From Actinomycetota bacterium (lineage in GTDB: Bacteria > Actinomycetota > Actinomycetes > Streptosporangiales > Streptosporangiaceae), in the NCBI GenBank assembly GCA_003168295.1, contig PMST01000210.1, positions 33,233-48,427 on the forward strand: a stretch of DNA of 15,195 nt, read 5' to 3'. The notes beneath the pieces were generated by a model. That model did not search any database. It was not told where the DNA came from and was given only the letters and a program-made list of their open reading frames with translations. Position numbers and translations under genes: made by a program. Of this stretch, positions 8,074-15,033 are shown one piece after another; position 1 is the first letter of the stretch, and every line of letters begins with the position of its first letter.

Positions 8074-8682
8074 ATGACCGGATCAGATCCAAAGGCGGAC
8101 CTTCACCGATACCTGCAAGATGCCCGGGAGGCTCTGCTCTGGAAGCTCGACGGGCTCTCGGAGTACGACATCCGGCGCCCGATGGTGCCCACAGGTACCA
8201 ACCTGCTAGGACTGATCAAGCACGTGGCCAGCGTCGAACTCGGCTACTTCGGCGACACCTTCGGCCGGCCCTTCGGCGAGCGGCTGCCATGGCTGGAGGA
8301 CGACGCCGAGCCCAACGCCGACATGTGGGCCACCGCCGCCGAGTCGCGGGAGCAGATCACCGGGCTGTACCGGCGCGCCTGGGCGCACTCGGACGCCACG
8401 ATCAGCACGCTGACCCTGGACGCGGTGGGCCACGTGCCGTGGTGGCCGGATAACCGGAGCGAGGTGACGCTGCACAAGATCCTGGTCCACATGATCGCCG
8501 AAACCGACCGGCATGCTGGCCAGGCCGACATCGTCCGTGAGCTCATCGACGGGGCGGCCGGGCTGCGCGGCAGCAACGACAACATGGCCCAGGGTGACGA
8601 GGCGTGGTGGGAAAGCTACCGGAGCCGCCTGGAGCATGCAGCCAAGGAAGCCGACCAGACCGCAGCGCGCGAAGCCGGCTAG
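8074..8682 (+). CDS. DinB-family protein (DUF664-like putative metal-dependent enzyme)
   Basis: The 202-aa protein has the four-helix-bundle DinB fold. The expected metal-binding histidines are visible: His50 in LIKHVASVELGYFG, and His139 and His147 in ILVHMIAETDRHAGQADI, followed by the typical RELIDGAAG. Members of this superfamily are often thiol-dependent (mycothiol or bacillithiol) transferases or of unknown function; the biochemical role here cannot be fixed. The ATG at 8074 gives the family-like N-terminus, DLHRYLQDAREALLWKLDGL. It stands alone with its own promoter; a tandem repeat follows its stop codon. Confidence 0.82.
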   Translation: MTGSDPKADLHRYLQDAREALLWKLDGLSEYDIRRPMVPTGTNLLGLIKHVASVELGYFGDTFGRPFGERLPWLEDDAEPNADMWATAAESREQITGLYRRAWAHSDATISTLTLDAVGHVPWWPDNRSEVTLHKILVHMIAETDRHAGQADIVRELIDGAAGLRGSNDNMAQGDEAWWESYRSRLEHAAKEADQTAAREAG

Positions 8683-8694
8683 CGGGCGCGCAGT

Positions 8695-8786
8695 CCCGGA
8701 CCCGGCGAGTAGGCCCGGACCTGCGAGTAGGCCCGGACCTGCGAGTAGGCCCCCCGGACCCGGCGAGTGGGCCCGGACCCGGCGAG
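8695..8786. repeat. Tandem repeat, about five units of 18-22 bp
   Basis: Units of the form GCCCGGACC(C/T)GCGAGTAG or close variants start at about 8695, 8713, 8731, 8749 and 8771. The units at 8713-8730 and 8731-8748 are identical; 8749-8770 carries extra cytosines; the last is truncated. The array fills the convergent gap between the DinB gene and peptidase E. Open frames through it look like by-products of the repeat, not genes. Confidence 0.8.
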
Positions 8787-8788
8787 CC

Positions 8789-9538
8789 TCAGACACGGGC
8801 TAAGCGAGCGGACCTGACGTCGAAACGTGGCGTGGTCTCGAGCAGGAACGACAGGTCAGCGCCGGCCGGCACCCCGGCCGGCGAGGCATCCCGGCGGAAT
8901 AGGCGGCCGGTGCCCGCGCCGGACAGCATCGCCTGCCGGCCGGACACCCGCAGCCACGCCCCTTCGCGCAGTCCCAGGACCGGGACGTCGTTTTCCTCGA
9001 GGAACTCCTCGATCCGCTGCTGGCGTGTCTCGCCCTGGTGCGTGCTGCGCGGATCAGGGTCCAGGTAATGCGGGTTGAGCTGGAACGGCAGGAGCCCCAG
9101 GGCCGTCAGCGACGCCACCTCCACGATCGGCATGTCGTTGGTGGTGCGGATGGAGGGGCAGGCCAGGTTCGATCCGGCGCTGGCACCGAGGTACGGGGCG
9201 CCGCCATCGATGACGGTGCGCCGGAGAGCATCCAGGATCCCCAGCCGGTTCACGGTCCGGAGCAGCCGGAACGAGTTGCCGCCCCCGACGAAGATCGCCT
9301 CAGCGTCCCGCACCGCGCGGTCCGCGTCGCTCACCTCATGCAGGCCGGTGACCCGGATGTCAATGCCAGCCAGGGCCCGGCGCATGGTCGTGGTGTACGT
9401 TTCGGGGTCGCTCCCGGCGAAGGGAACGAACAGCAGGCTGGCGCGCTCGCCCAGCACGGTCCGGATAGCGCCGGTCGCGTGCTCGAGAAACCCCATCCCC
9501 GGAGCTCGTGAGTTCGACAGCAGCAGCAGATCAGGCAT
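8789..9538 (-). CDS. pepE: Peptidase E (alpha-aspartyl dipeptidase, family S51)
   Basis: The 249-aa cytoplasmic serine peptidase is predicted to hydrolyse N-terminal Asp-X dipeptides. The nucleophile serine is Ser120 in LGASAGSNLACP, the acid is Asp135 in TTNDMPIVE and the histidine is His157 in NPHYLDP. These are the positions I recall for the Salmonella/E. coli PepE triad. FVPFAGSDPETY and IFVGGGNSFRLL match the class-I-amidotransferase-like fold. The length is about 20 aa longer than the enteric enzyme. The ATG at 9538 overlaps the TGA of the truncated MFS gene upstream by 8 nt, with AGAGGCGG as ribosome-binding site. It was probably translated in tandem with the transporter, so loss of that gene's 5' end may have changed its expression. 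Confidence 0.88.
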   Translation of the reverse strand: MPDLLLLSNSRAPGMGFLEHATGAIRTVLGERASLLFVPFAGSDPETYTTTMRRALAGIDIRVTGLHEVSDADRAVRDAEAIFVGGGNSFRLLRTVNRLGILDALRRTVIDGGAPYLGASAGSNLACPSIRTTNDMPIVEVASLTALGLLPFQLNPHYLDPDPRSTHQGETRQQRIEEFLEENDVPVLGLREGAWLRVSGRQAMLSGAGTGRLFRRDASPAGVPAGADLSFLLETTPRFDVRSARLARV

Positions 9539-9952
9539 CCGCCGCCTCTACGGCCTGGCCAGGCCAGCGCGCTTGCCGGAGTTCGCGCCGGGTCAAGCAG
9601 TACGCCACTCCGGCGGCTTGCGCCGAGGCCAGGGTCAGCATCGCGGCTTGCGCGGGCAGGTACTGCAGCAGTATCCCGCAGCCCGCCACCCCGGCCGGCA
9701 TGCCCAGCCCGATCAGCGTCATCAGCGCGGCGACCACCCGGCCGCGCTGCTCGGGCGGTGCCTGCCGGATCACCAAGATGTCGACCAGCACCCGGATCGC
9801 GGGCAGGCCGAGCATGACGGTGAACATCAGGCCGGCCACCGACCAAGGGCCGAACGGCAGTGCAAGCAGTGCGAGAACCCCTGCGTCGAGCGCGCAAACA
9901 GCCAGCAAGAGCACGCCTGGCCCGAGCCGGTGCAAGACCTTGACCAGCGATC
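9531..9952 (-). pseudogene. MFS transporter, C-terminal third only (5'-truncated)
   Basis: The frame reads from about GSLVKVLHRLGPG through four hydrophobic segments: VLLLAVCALDAGVLALLALP, a segment around GLMFTVMLGLPAIRVLVDIL, one around ALMTLIGLGMPAGVAGCGIL, and MLTLASAQAAGVAYCL. It ends at 9533-9531. The loop IRQAPPEQRGRVVAA is typical of the second half of MFS proteins. Only about 140 of the usual 400 or so residues remain, corresponding to the last four of twelve helices. The frame is open a few codons beyond 9952 but loses MFS character where a regulator coding sequence begins on the other strand. A possible ATG/TTG inside the fragment could still make a four-helix peptide, but transport function is very unlikely. 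Confidence 0.7.
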
Positions 9953-10474
9953 CTGGCCGCGCTGATGAAGACCCGCCATAATCTGCCGATCATGTCGGTC
10001 AAGGAATTGGCCGCCGAACTCGGTCAGCCGCAAACCAAGCTCTACCGGCATGTACGGCAGCTGGAAGCGGTGGGCCTGATCAAGGTGGCCAGTACCCGCA
10101 TGGTCTCTGGCATCCTGGAGCAGCGCTACCAGGCCTGCCAGCAGGATCTGACGTTCGGACGCGGATTCCTCGTCGAACACGTGGACGAGTCCGCGGCGGC
10201 CCTGCAAACGGCGCTCGACCTCTACCGCGACGGTTTCTTCACGGCTTTCCGAGCCAGTCGGCTGCCCGAAGGCGACGTCCCGGCCGAAGAGTCCTATCGC
10301 AAGCCGCTGCTTTTCCTATCCGATCTCAAGGTTTCCCCGGCCAAGGCGGCCGAACTGATGACGTCGGGAACGGCGGCGAGCTCGTCGCGAGAATCTGACA
10401 CCACCGGCTCCACACCACCTAAGAGCACCTTAGAGGAGCGGGATGTTGCAGGAGTTTTCCGCATGGGACGATAG
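9950..10474 (+). pseudogene. Helix-turn-helix (ArsR-like) regulator, 5'-truncated
   Basis: The frame from 9950 reads ILAALMKTRHNLPIMSVKEL and then AAELGQPQTKLYRHVRQLEA, a winged-helix DNA-binding domain missing its first helix and N-terminus. The effector-type region (ILEQRYQACQQDLTFGRGFL, YRKPLLFLSDLKVSPAKAAE) is intact. An in-frame TGA at 9941 precedes the homology, and the first ATG (9965) has no ribosome-binding site. The last 35 or so residues (Ser/Thr-rich, ending VAGVFRMGR) do not look like the usual tail, so a second frameshift near 10355-10365 is possible. It is back-to-back with the equally truncated MFS gene. If still translated from 9965 or 9992, the 150-169 aa product would lack part of the DNA-binding fold. 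Confidence 0.6.
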
Positions 10475-10504
10475 GCACAAGCATCCTGACGACGAGGGCA
10501 GGTC

Positions 10505-11002
10505 ATGGACGACGAGCGTGAAGATCTCACCTGGCAAGCCTTCGGGCAGGCGTCCCGCGAACTGGCGCAGGCGATCGCCGACGACCGCTTCGAGCCCGAT
10601 CTGATCCTGTCGATTGCGCGCGGGGGCCTGTTCCTGGCGGGATCCCTCGGCTACGCCCTAGCGGTGAAGAACCTGCACGTGATGAACGTCGAGTTCTACG
10701 ACGGGGTCGGCACCACGCTCGACATGCCGGTCATGCTGCCGCCAGTGCCTTCCGCGGTGGATTTCTCGGAGAAGAAGGTGCTCATCGCCGATGATGTCGC
10801 CGACTCCGGCCGGACGATCGAGCTCGTCTACACCTTCATCAGGGATCACGTCGCGGACGTGCGCTCGGCGGTGATCTACGAGAAGCCCCGGTCACTGATC
10901 AGGTGCGATTACGTCTGGAAGCACACCGACCGCTGGATCAACTTCCCCTGGAGCTCCGCAGCTCCGGTCGTCCAGCGCGCCGGCCAGGTCTTCGACGCCT
11001 GA
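10505..11002 (+). CDS. Phosphoribosyltransferase (purine PRT-like)
   Basis: The 165-aa type I PRTase carries the PRPP-binding loop VLIADDVADSGRT (about residues 92-104). IARGGLFLAGSLGYAL provides the N-terminal PPi-loop region, and EKPRSLIRCDYVWK/TDRWINFPW provides the base-recognition hood. This pattern is common in actinobacterial proteins annotated as xanthine/hypoxanthine-type or unspecified phosphoribosyltransferases. The base specificity is not clear. ATG 10505 has GAGGG 6 nt upstream; an in-frame TGA at 10487 rules out a longer start. It is convergent with the large decarboxylase gene. Confidence 0.82.
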   Translation: MDDEREDLTWQAFGQASRELAQAIADDRFEPDLILSIARGGLFLAGSLGYALAVKNLHVMNVEFYDGVGTTLDMPVMLPPVPSAVDFSEKKVLIADDVADSGRTIELVYTFIRDHVADVRSAVIYEKPRSLIRCDYVWKHTDRWINFPWSSAAPVVQRAGQVFDA

Positions 11003-11027
11003 CTCGGCCGCGTCGACTGTTCCTCGG

Positions 11028-11066
11028 GTGTCTGCAGGTGGGCCCGCCGTTGCACAGGCACGTCCG
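11028..11066 (-). pseudogene. Short relic of an HNH endonuclease (DUF222/13E12-type) gene
   Basis: Thirteen codons read RTCLCNGGPTCRH on the minus strand. They differ from RACLCNGGPTCRH in the HNH gene at the window end by one residue and from its DNA by 4 of 39 bases. The frame then diverges from any HNH sequence. It sits in the 109-bp gap between the convergent phosphoribosyltransferase and decarboxylase genes. Confidence 0.6.
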
Positions 11067-11111
11067 GGCCCGGACTGCCCATCGTGTGCGGGGCCGCCGC
11101 CAGTCGGCCGC

Positions 11112-13892
11112 TCAGGTAGCGGTCGGAGGGGCAGCCGTCGGCCCGGCCGGATCCGGCGGCGCCAGCCGGGCCGTCGCGGCGATCTCGAGGGCTTTGTCGG
11201 TGTAGACGCGGTAGCCGAGGCCGGGCCGGTAGCCGTGCACCTCGGGAGTGTCCAGGGCCCGCATGAAGGACAGGATCTGCGGGCTGAACACCTGGCCGGG
11301 TACGAGCACGGGGTAGCCAGGCGGGTACGGCGTGACGTAGGTGGTGGACACGACCTGCTCGCCGCTCTCCACACGCTGTTCGACCTCGTCGGGCGTGAGG
11401 TACTCGCAATGGCTGTCGTTATAGGCAAGGTAGAAGGCCCGCCGCACGTCGCCTTCCGGGGTGGGCTGCCCGCTACTGTCCTTGAAGCCGGGGTGGAAGC
11501 CGCTGAAGTCAGGCAGCGGCGCCGAGGGCGCGGTCAGCCGGAGTACCGCGCGCTCGTGGGTGGCGCGCTCGGCCTGGCTCATGCCTGCCACCTTGGCTTC
11601 GAGGTCACGGGCGATGGCTACCAGGACCTCGATCAGGTAGGCCACCGAGCTGCGGGTCGTGCCGATCGTGGTCATGAACAGCACGGTGTTCCTCGATGTC
11701 TTGTTGATCTGCACGCCGTAACGGTCCATCAGGTAGTTGCGCTTGAACGTGTCGCCCTCGATGCCGGTGGCGCCGATGTAAATGGTGATCCGGGACGGAT
11801 CTAGCACGAACTCGTCGGTCTCCCAGGCCCTCATCATGTTCGCCAGCCCCGAGCGTAGCGGCTGCTCAATCCCCGTCGTCCGGTATCCGGCCGGGATCAG
11901 GTCAGCGGTGGTCAGGCAGCGCATGTACCTGCTCAGCAGCGGATGGTGCTCCACCGCGTCGCGCAGCCGCATCGCGTTCTCGATCTGCTTCAATACCAGC
12001 TCGAACCCTTCCAGCGCGGCCTGGCGGCGGCCCAGGTCCAGGGAGGCCAGGATCTGGTAGTTCGGCGAGGTGGAGGTGTGCGTCATGTAGGCCTCGTGAA
12101 AGGTGTCCTCCACCTTCTGGCTGAAGTCCTGGTCCCAAACGTGGATCATGGAGCCCTGCCGCAGCGAGGTCAGCGTCTTGTGGGTGGACTGGGTGGAATA
12201 CACCCGGACGCGGGCCCGGGCGGGATCGGGCAGGAGCCGCCGTTCCAGTAGCACCTCATCGTCTGCGTAATCGACCGGGCCGACTTCTTCGGTGAACTTG
12301 TCGAAGAGCTCGCGGTGTTCGGGCAGCCGCAGCCGCTCCGCGAGCGTGCGGGCGGCCCGCATGGCGGTGCGCGGCCGGTACACCGGGTGGAACCTGGCGA
12401 ACGCGAACCAGGCCTCGTCCCACAGGAAGACCAGGTCGGGCTTGATCGCCAGGCACTCCTCCATCACCCGCCCGACGTCATAGATGATCCCGTCGAAGGT
12501 GCAGTTGGTCAGCAGCAGCATCTTGACCCGGTCCAGCTTGCCCGCCCGGCGCAACGCCAGCAACTGGCGCTTTATCTCCAGCATTGGCACCGCGCCGTAC
12601 ATCGAATACTTGTTCAACGGATAGGCGTCGAGGTAGGTGACCATGGCGCCGGCCAGCATCAGCCCGTAGTGGTGCGACTGGTGGCAGTTCCGGTCGACCA
12701 GGACGATGTCGCCGGGTTGCACTACGGCCTGCACGACGATCTTGTTCGCCGTCGAGGTGCCGTTGGTGACGAAGTAGGTCTGCCGGGAGCCGAACGTCTC
12801 CGCCGCGAGCTGCTGCGCCTCGCGCAGCGGCCCGGTGGGCTCGAGCAGCGAGTCGAGCCCACCGGACGTCGCTGATGTCTCGGCCAGGAAGATGTCCAGG
12901 CCGTAGAAGTCAGCCATGTCCCTGATCCAGTGCGAGTTGAGGATCGACTTGGCGTGCGAGATCGGCAATGCGTGGAACACCCCGGAGGGCCGGTGGCTGT
13001 ACCTGCGCAGCGCGTTGAAGAACGGCGTGCGGTACCGGGCCGCGACGCCGTCCAGGATGGACAGGTGCAGCTCGAGCGAGCCTTCGCGGACATGGAAGAT
13101 GCGCCGGTAATGATGGCTGATCCGGCCGGCCATGTCCTCGACCGCGATCTCTGTCATCAGGTACAGATCGAGTTCCGGCCTGATCCTGGCCAGCGACCTG
13201 GCGAGCAGCTGGGCGCGGTCCTCCGGCGAGCGCTCCATCAGGTCAGCAGATCCGCCGCTGTATACGAACTGGGCGAGCGGAGCCGAGTCGTGGCGGGACC
13301 GGTGGGTGAACCGGCGACGGGCCACGCACGCCTGCAGCCTGAAGTTCAGCCGTGCGGCCATGAGCGCGTCGTCGAAGCTGGGCACCACGACGATCTCGTA
13401 CACGAACGGGTCATCCGGGCGGCGCCATCGCCGCAGTTCCTCCCGCAGCGAGCGCTCCTGTTCGTCGGTCATGTCCTCGACGACGAGAACCTCGAAATAC
13501 GGGCGGTCCGTCCGGGCCTGCGCCGCCGCACGGACCTCGTGATCGTATGTGTCGTCCTCGACGCCTGGGTCCCAGCCTTGGCCGTGAAGGTAGGACTCGG
13601 TGACAAGGGCCCGGTTGGCCTTGGTCACCAGCGCGGCGAGCCGATCATACTTATCGGCGGCGAACAGCCGCTGACCCTCCCGGTAGGTCTGTAGACCGGG
13701 AAACGCCCAGAATCGCTCGATCGGCCCGAGGACGTCAAGCAACTCAGTCACCTTCTCGACCAACTTCTCGACGGGACGTTGCTGGGCCTCGGCGCGGGCG
13801 AGCTGAATGGCTGACTCCTCCAGGCTAGACCAGGTATCGTTCCTGAGCTGCCACAGGCTGTTGTACGCCTTCAGGTTCGCGCCAGTCGGCAT
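11112..13892 (-). CDS. Orn/Lys/Arg decarboxylase-type PLP enzyme with long N-terminal extension
   Basis: The 926-aa protein is a fold-type I PLP enzyme of the basic-amino-acid decarboxylase family. PLP contacts are visible: FVTNGTSTANK (371-384), the ring-stacking histidine region NCHQSHHYG (402-410), Asp492 in FLWDEAWFAFARFHP and the Schiff-base lysine Lys572 in YSTQSTHKTLTSLRQGSMIH. The C-terminal domain has YVTPYPPGYPVLVPGQ, typical of the family. Residues 1-130 are predicted helical and 131-200 resemble the receiver-like wing domain (YFEVLVVEDMTDEQE). It is longer than enterobacterial LdcI/AdiA (about 715-756 aa), and the Asp-to-Lys spacing (80 residues) is about twice what I recall for LdcI. 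ATG 13892 is preceded by GGAGGT at 7 nt; an ATG at 13928 has none. Substrate and product amine are undetermined. Confidence 0.85.
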   Translation of the reverse strand: MPTGANLKAYNSLWQLRNDTWSSLEESAIQLARAEAQQRPVEKLVEKVTELLDVLGPIERFWAFPGLQTYREGQRLFAADKYDRLAALVTKANRALVTESYLHGQGWDPGVEDDTYDHEVRAAAQARTDRPYFEVLVVEDMTDEQERSLREELRRWRRPDDPFVYEIVVVPSFDDALMAARLNFRLQACVARRRFTHRSRHDSAPLAQFVYSGGSADLMERSPEDRAQLLARSLARIRPELDLYLMTEIAVEDMAGRISHHYRRIFHVREGSLELHLSILDGVAARYRTPFFNALRRYSHRPSGVFHALPISHAKSILNSHWIRDMADFYGLDIFLAETSATSGGLDSLLEPTGPLREAQQLAAETFGSRQTYFVTNGTSTANKIVVQAVVQPGDIVLVDRNCHQSHHYGLMLAGAMVTYLDAYPLNKYSMYGAVPMLEIKRQLLALRRAGKLDRVKMLLLTNCTFDGIIYDVGRVMEECLAIKPDLVFLWDEAWFAFARFHPVYRPRTAMRAARTLAERLRLPEHRELFDKFTEEVGPVDYADDEVLLERRLLPDPARARVRVYSTQSTHKTLTSLRQGSMIHVWDQDFSQKVEDTFHEAYMTHTSTSPNYQILASLDLGRRQAALEGFELVLKQIENAMRLRDAVEHHPLLSRYMRCLTTADLIPAGYRTTGIEQPLRSGLANMMRAWETDEFVLDPSRITIYIGATGIEGDTFKRNYLMDRYGVQINKTSRNTVLFMTTIGTTRSSVAYLIEVLVAIARDLEAKVAGMSQAERATHERAVLRLTAPSAPLPDFSGFHPGFKDSSGQPTPEGDVRRAFYLAYNDSHCEYLTPDEVEQRVESGEQVVSTTYVTPYPPGYPVLVPGQVFSPQILSFMRALDTPEVHGYRPGLGYRVYTDKALEIAATARLAPPDPAGPTAAPPTAT

Positions 13893-14178
13893 GGCCACCA
13901 CCTCCGCGATCTTCCTCTGGCGGCACAATCATGCGCAGCCAGCCGCCTCAAGGCCCACCATCTACCCGGCGCGCGGCAGCGGACAAGAGACGGTGCCCGG
14001 CCGTCCGGTGCGTTGTGCGCTGGCACCGTGCCACGGGATGGTCGTTGTGCCGTCAGCCATCGACCGAGGCAGCCACGGGGTGGCAGCCTGAACCTGCGGC
14101 CCGTCGGCCCTTGCTGGTCCCGCCCAGTTGAAGAAGTGCCGGGATTAGTGCAGCTCGCGGCCCAGGGTAGGAGCGGAG
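13893..14178. promoter_or_regulatory. Divergent intergenic region with inverted repeats
   Basis: This 286-bp region separates the divergent decarboxylase and SDR genes and must hold both promoters, though I see no clear hexamer pair. It has a perfect TGGCAC-C-GTGCCA repeat (14021-14033) and an overlapping long-range pair ACGGTGCC/GGCACCGT (13990-13997 with 14022-14029). Either could be an operator or a stem. No gene is supported. Confidence 0.35.
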
Positions 14179-14934
14179 ATGGACCTCGGACTGAAGGACC
14201 GGGTGTACGTCGTCACCGGCGGTACCCGCGGCCTGGGGCTGGCCGCCGCACGCGAGTTGACTGCGGACGGCGCACGGGTGGTCGTCAGCGGGCTGAAGGT
14301 AACGCCGGAGGCTGCGGCGGGCGTGGTCGAGAAGCTCGGCGGTCCCGGGCAGGCGGTGGTCATGCAGGCCGACAACGGAGACCCGCAGACGCCCAACCGA
14401 CTGATCAACGAGGCGCGCCGCGCGTTCGACCGACTCGACGGGGCGTTCATCAGCGTCGGAGGGCCACCTGCCGGAGGAGTGCAGTCCGTCACCGACGAGC
14501 AGTGGCAGTCGAGCTACGAGATGTGCTTCCTCGGCGCAGTGAGGCTCTCGCGCGCCTTCGCCGCGCAGTTGGGGGACGGCGGGGTGATCGCGCTGGTGCT
14601 CTCCACCTCCGTGTACGAGCCGATCCCGGGACTCGGGATCTCGAACGCCTTCCGGCCGGCCTTGGCCGGCTACGCCAAGACCCTCGCAGGTGAGGTCGGG
14701 CCTCGCGGCATCCGTGTCGTCGGCATGCTGCCCGCGTACATCGGCACCGAGCGGCAGCGCGAACTGGCAGGCGTCACCGGCGGCTTGGACAAGGCGACCG
14801 CCGGGATCCCGCTGCGACGCTCCGGCAAACCCGAGGAGTTCGGCCGTGCGGCAGCCTTTCTCCTTTCTCCCGCGGCGTCGTACATCACGGGTTCGATGAT
14901 GACCATCGACGGCGGCGCGCGGGCCAGCTTCTAG
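14179..14934 (+). CDS. SDR-family oxidoreductase, atypical active site
   Basis: The 251-aa Rossmann-fold protein has the nucleotide-binding TGGTRGLG at residues 13-20 and the C-terminal GSMMTIDGG seen in 3-oxoacyl-ACP-reductase-like SDRs. The NNAG strand is replaced by ISVGGPPAGG (91-100). Ser142 or Ser144 (LSTSV) may match the catalytic serine. Aligning ALAGYAKTLAGE with the canonical segment after YxxxK puts Ser155 and Arg159 (ISNAFRPAL) where Tyr and Lys should be. Such SNxxR variants occur as a subgroup of annotated SDRs, so this may be a family trait rather than decay. The ATG at 14179 has AGGAGCGGAG just upstream. It is divergent from the decarboxylase gene and convergent with the HNH gene; substrate unknown. 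Confidence 0.85.
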   Translation: MDLGLKDRVYVVTGGTRGLGLAAARELTADGARVVVSGLKVTPEAAAGVVEKLGGPGQAVVMQADNGDPQTPNRLINEARRAFDRLDGAFISVGGPPAGGVQSVTDEQWQSSYEMCFLGAVRLSRAFAAQLGDGGVIALVLSTSVYEPIPGLGISNAFRPALAGYAKTLAGEVGPRGIRVVGMLPAYIGTERQRELAGVTGGLDKATAGIPLRRSGKPEEFGRAAAFLLSPAASYITGSMMTIDGGARASF

Positions 14935-15033
14935 AAGGTCCGTAAGATTTCGTGTTCTGGCCCGGCCGCGACGCGATCGGGTCGGGAGGCGGAGGGACGC
15001 GCCTGACGTAAAAAGTGCTCCTGAGCTGGTCGG

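Noticed and set aside
8604..9068. Frames running through the tandem repeat (e.g. repeated RVGPDL)
   Set aside because: Periodic peptide is produced by the DNA repeat and lacks a ribosome-binding site; peptidase E on the other strand explains the rest.
10419..10433. CTAAG-AGCAC-CTTAG hairpin before the phosphoribosyltransferase
   Set aside because: Only a 5-bp stem without T-run or other context; not called as terminator.
10443..10607. 54-codon frame with a strong GAGGAG site, beginning MLQEFSAWDDRHKH
   Set aside because: It overlaps about 100 bp of the phosphoribosyltransferase out of frame and turns Arg/Pro-rich as a shadow. A leader peptide cannot be excluded, but nothing supports it beyond the ribosome-binding site.
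14935..15033. Terminator between the SDR and HNH genes
   Set aside because: Only weak short palindromes (e.g. around CGATCG); no convincing stem-loop.
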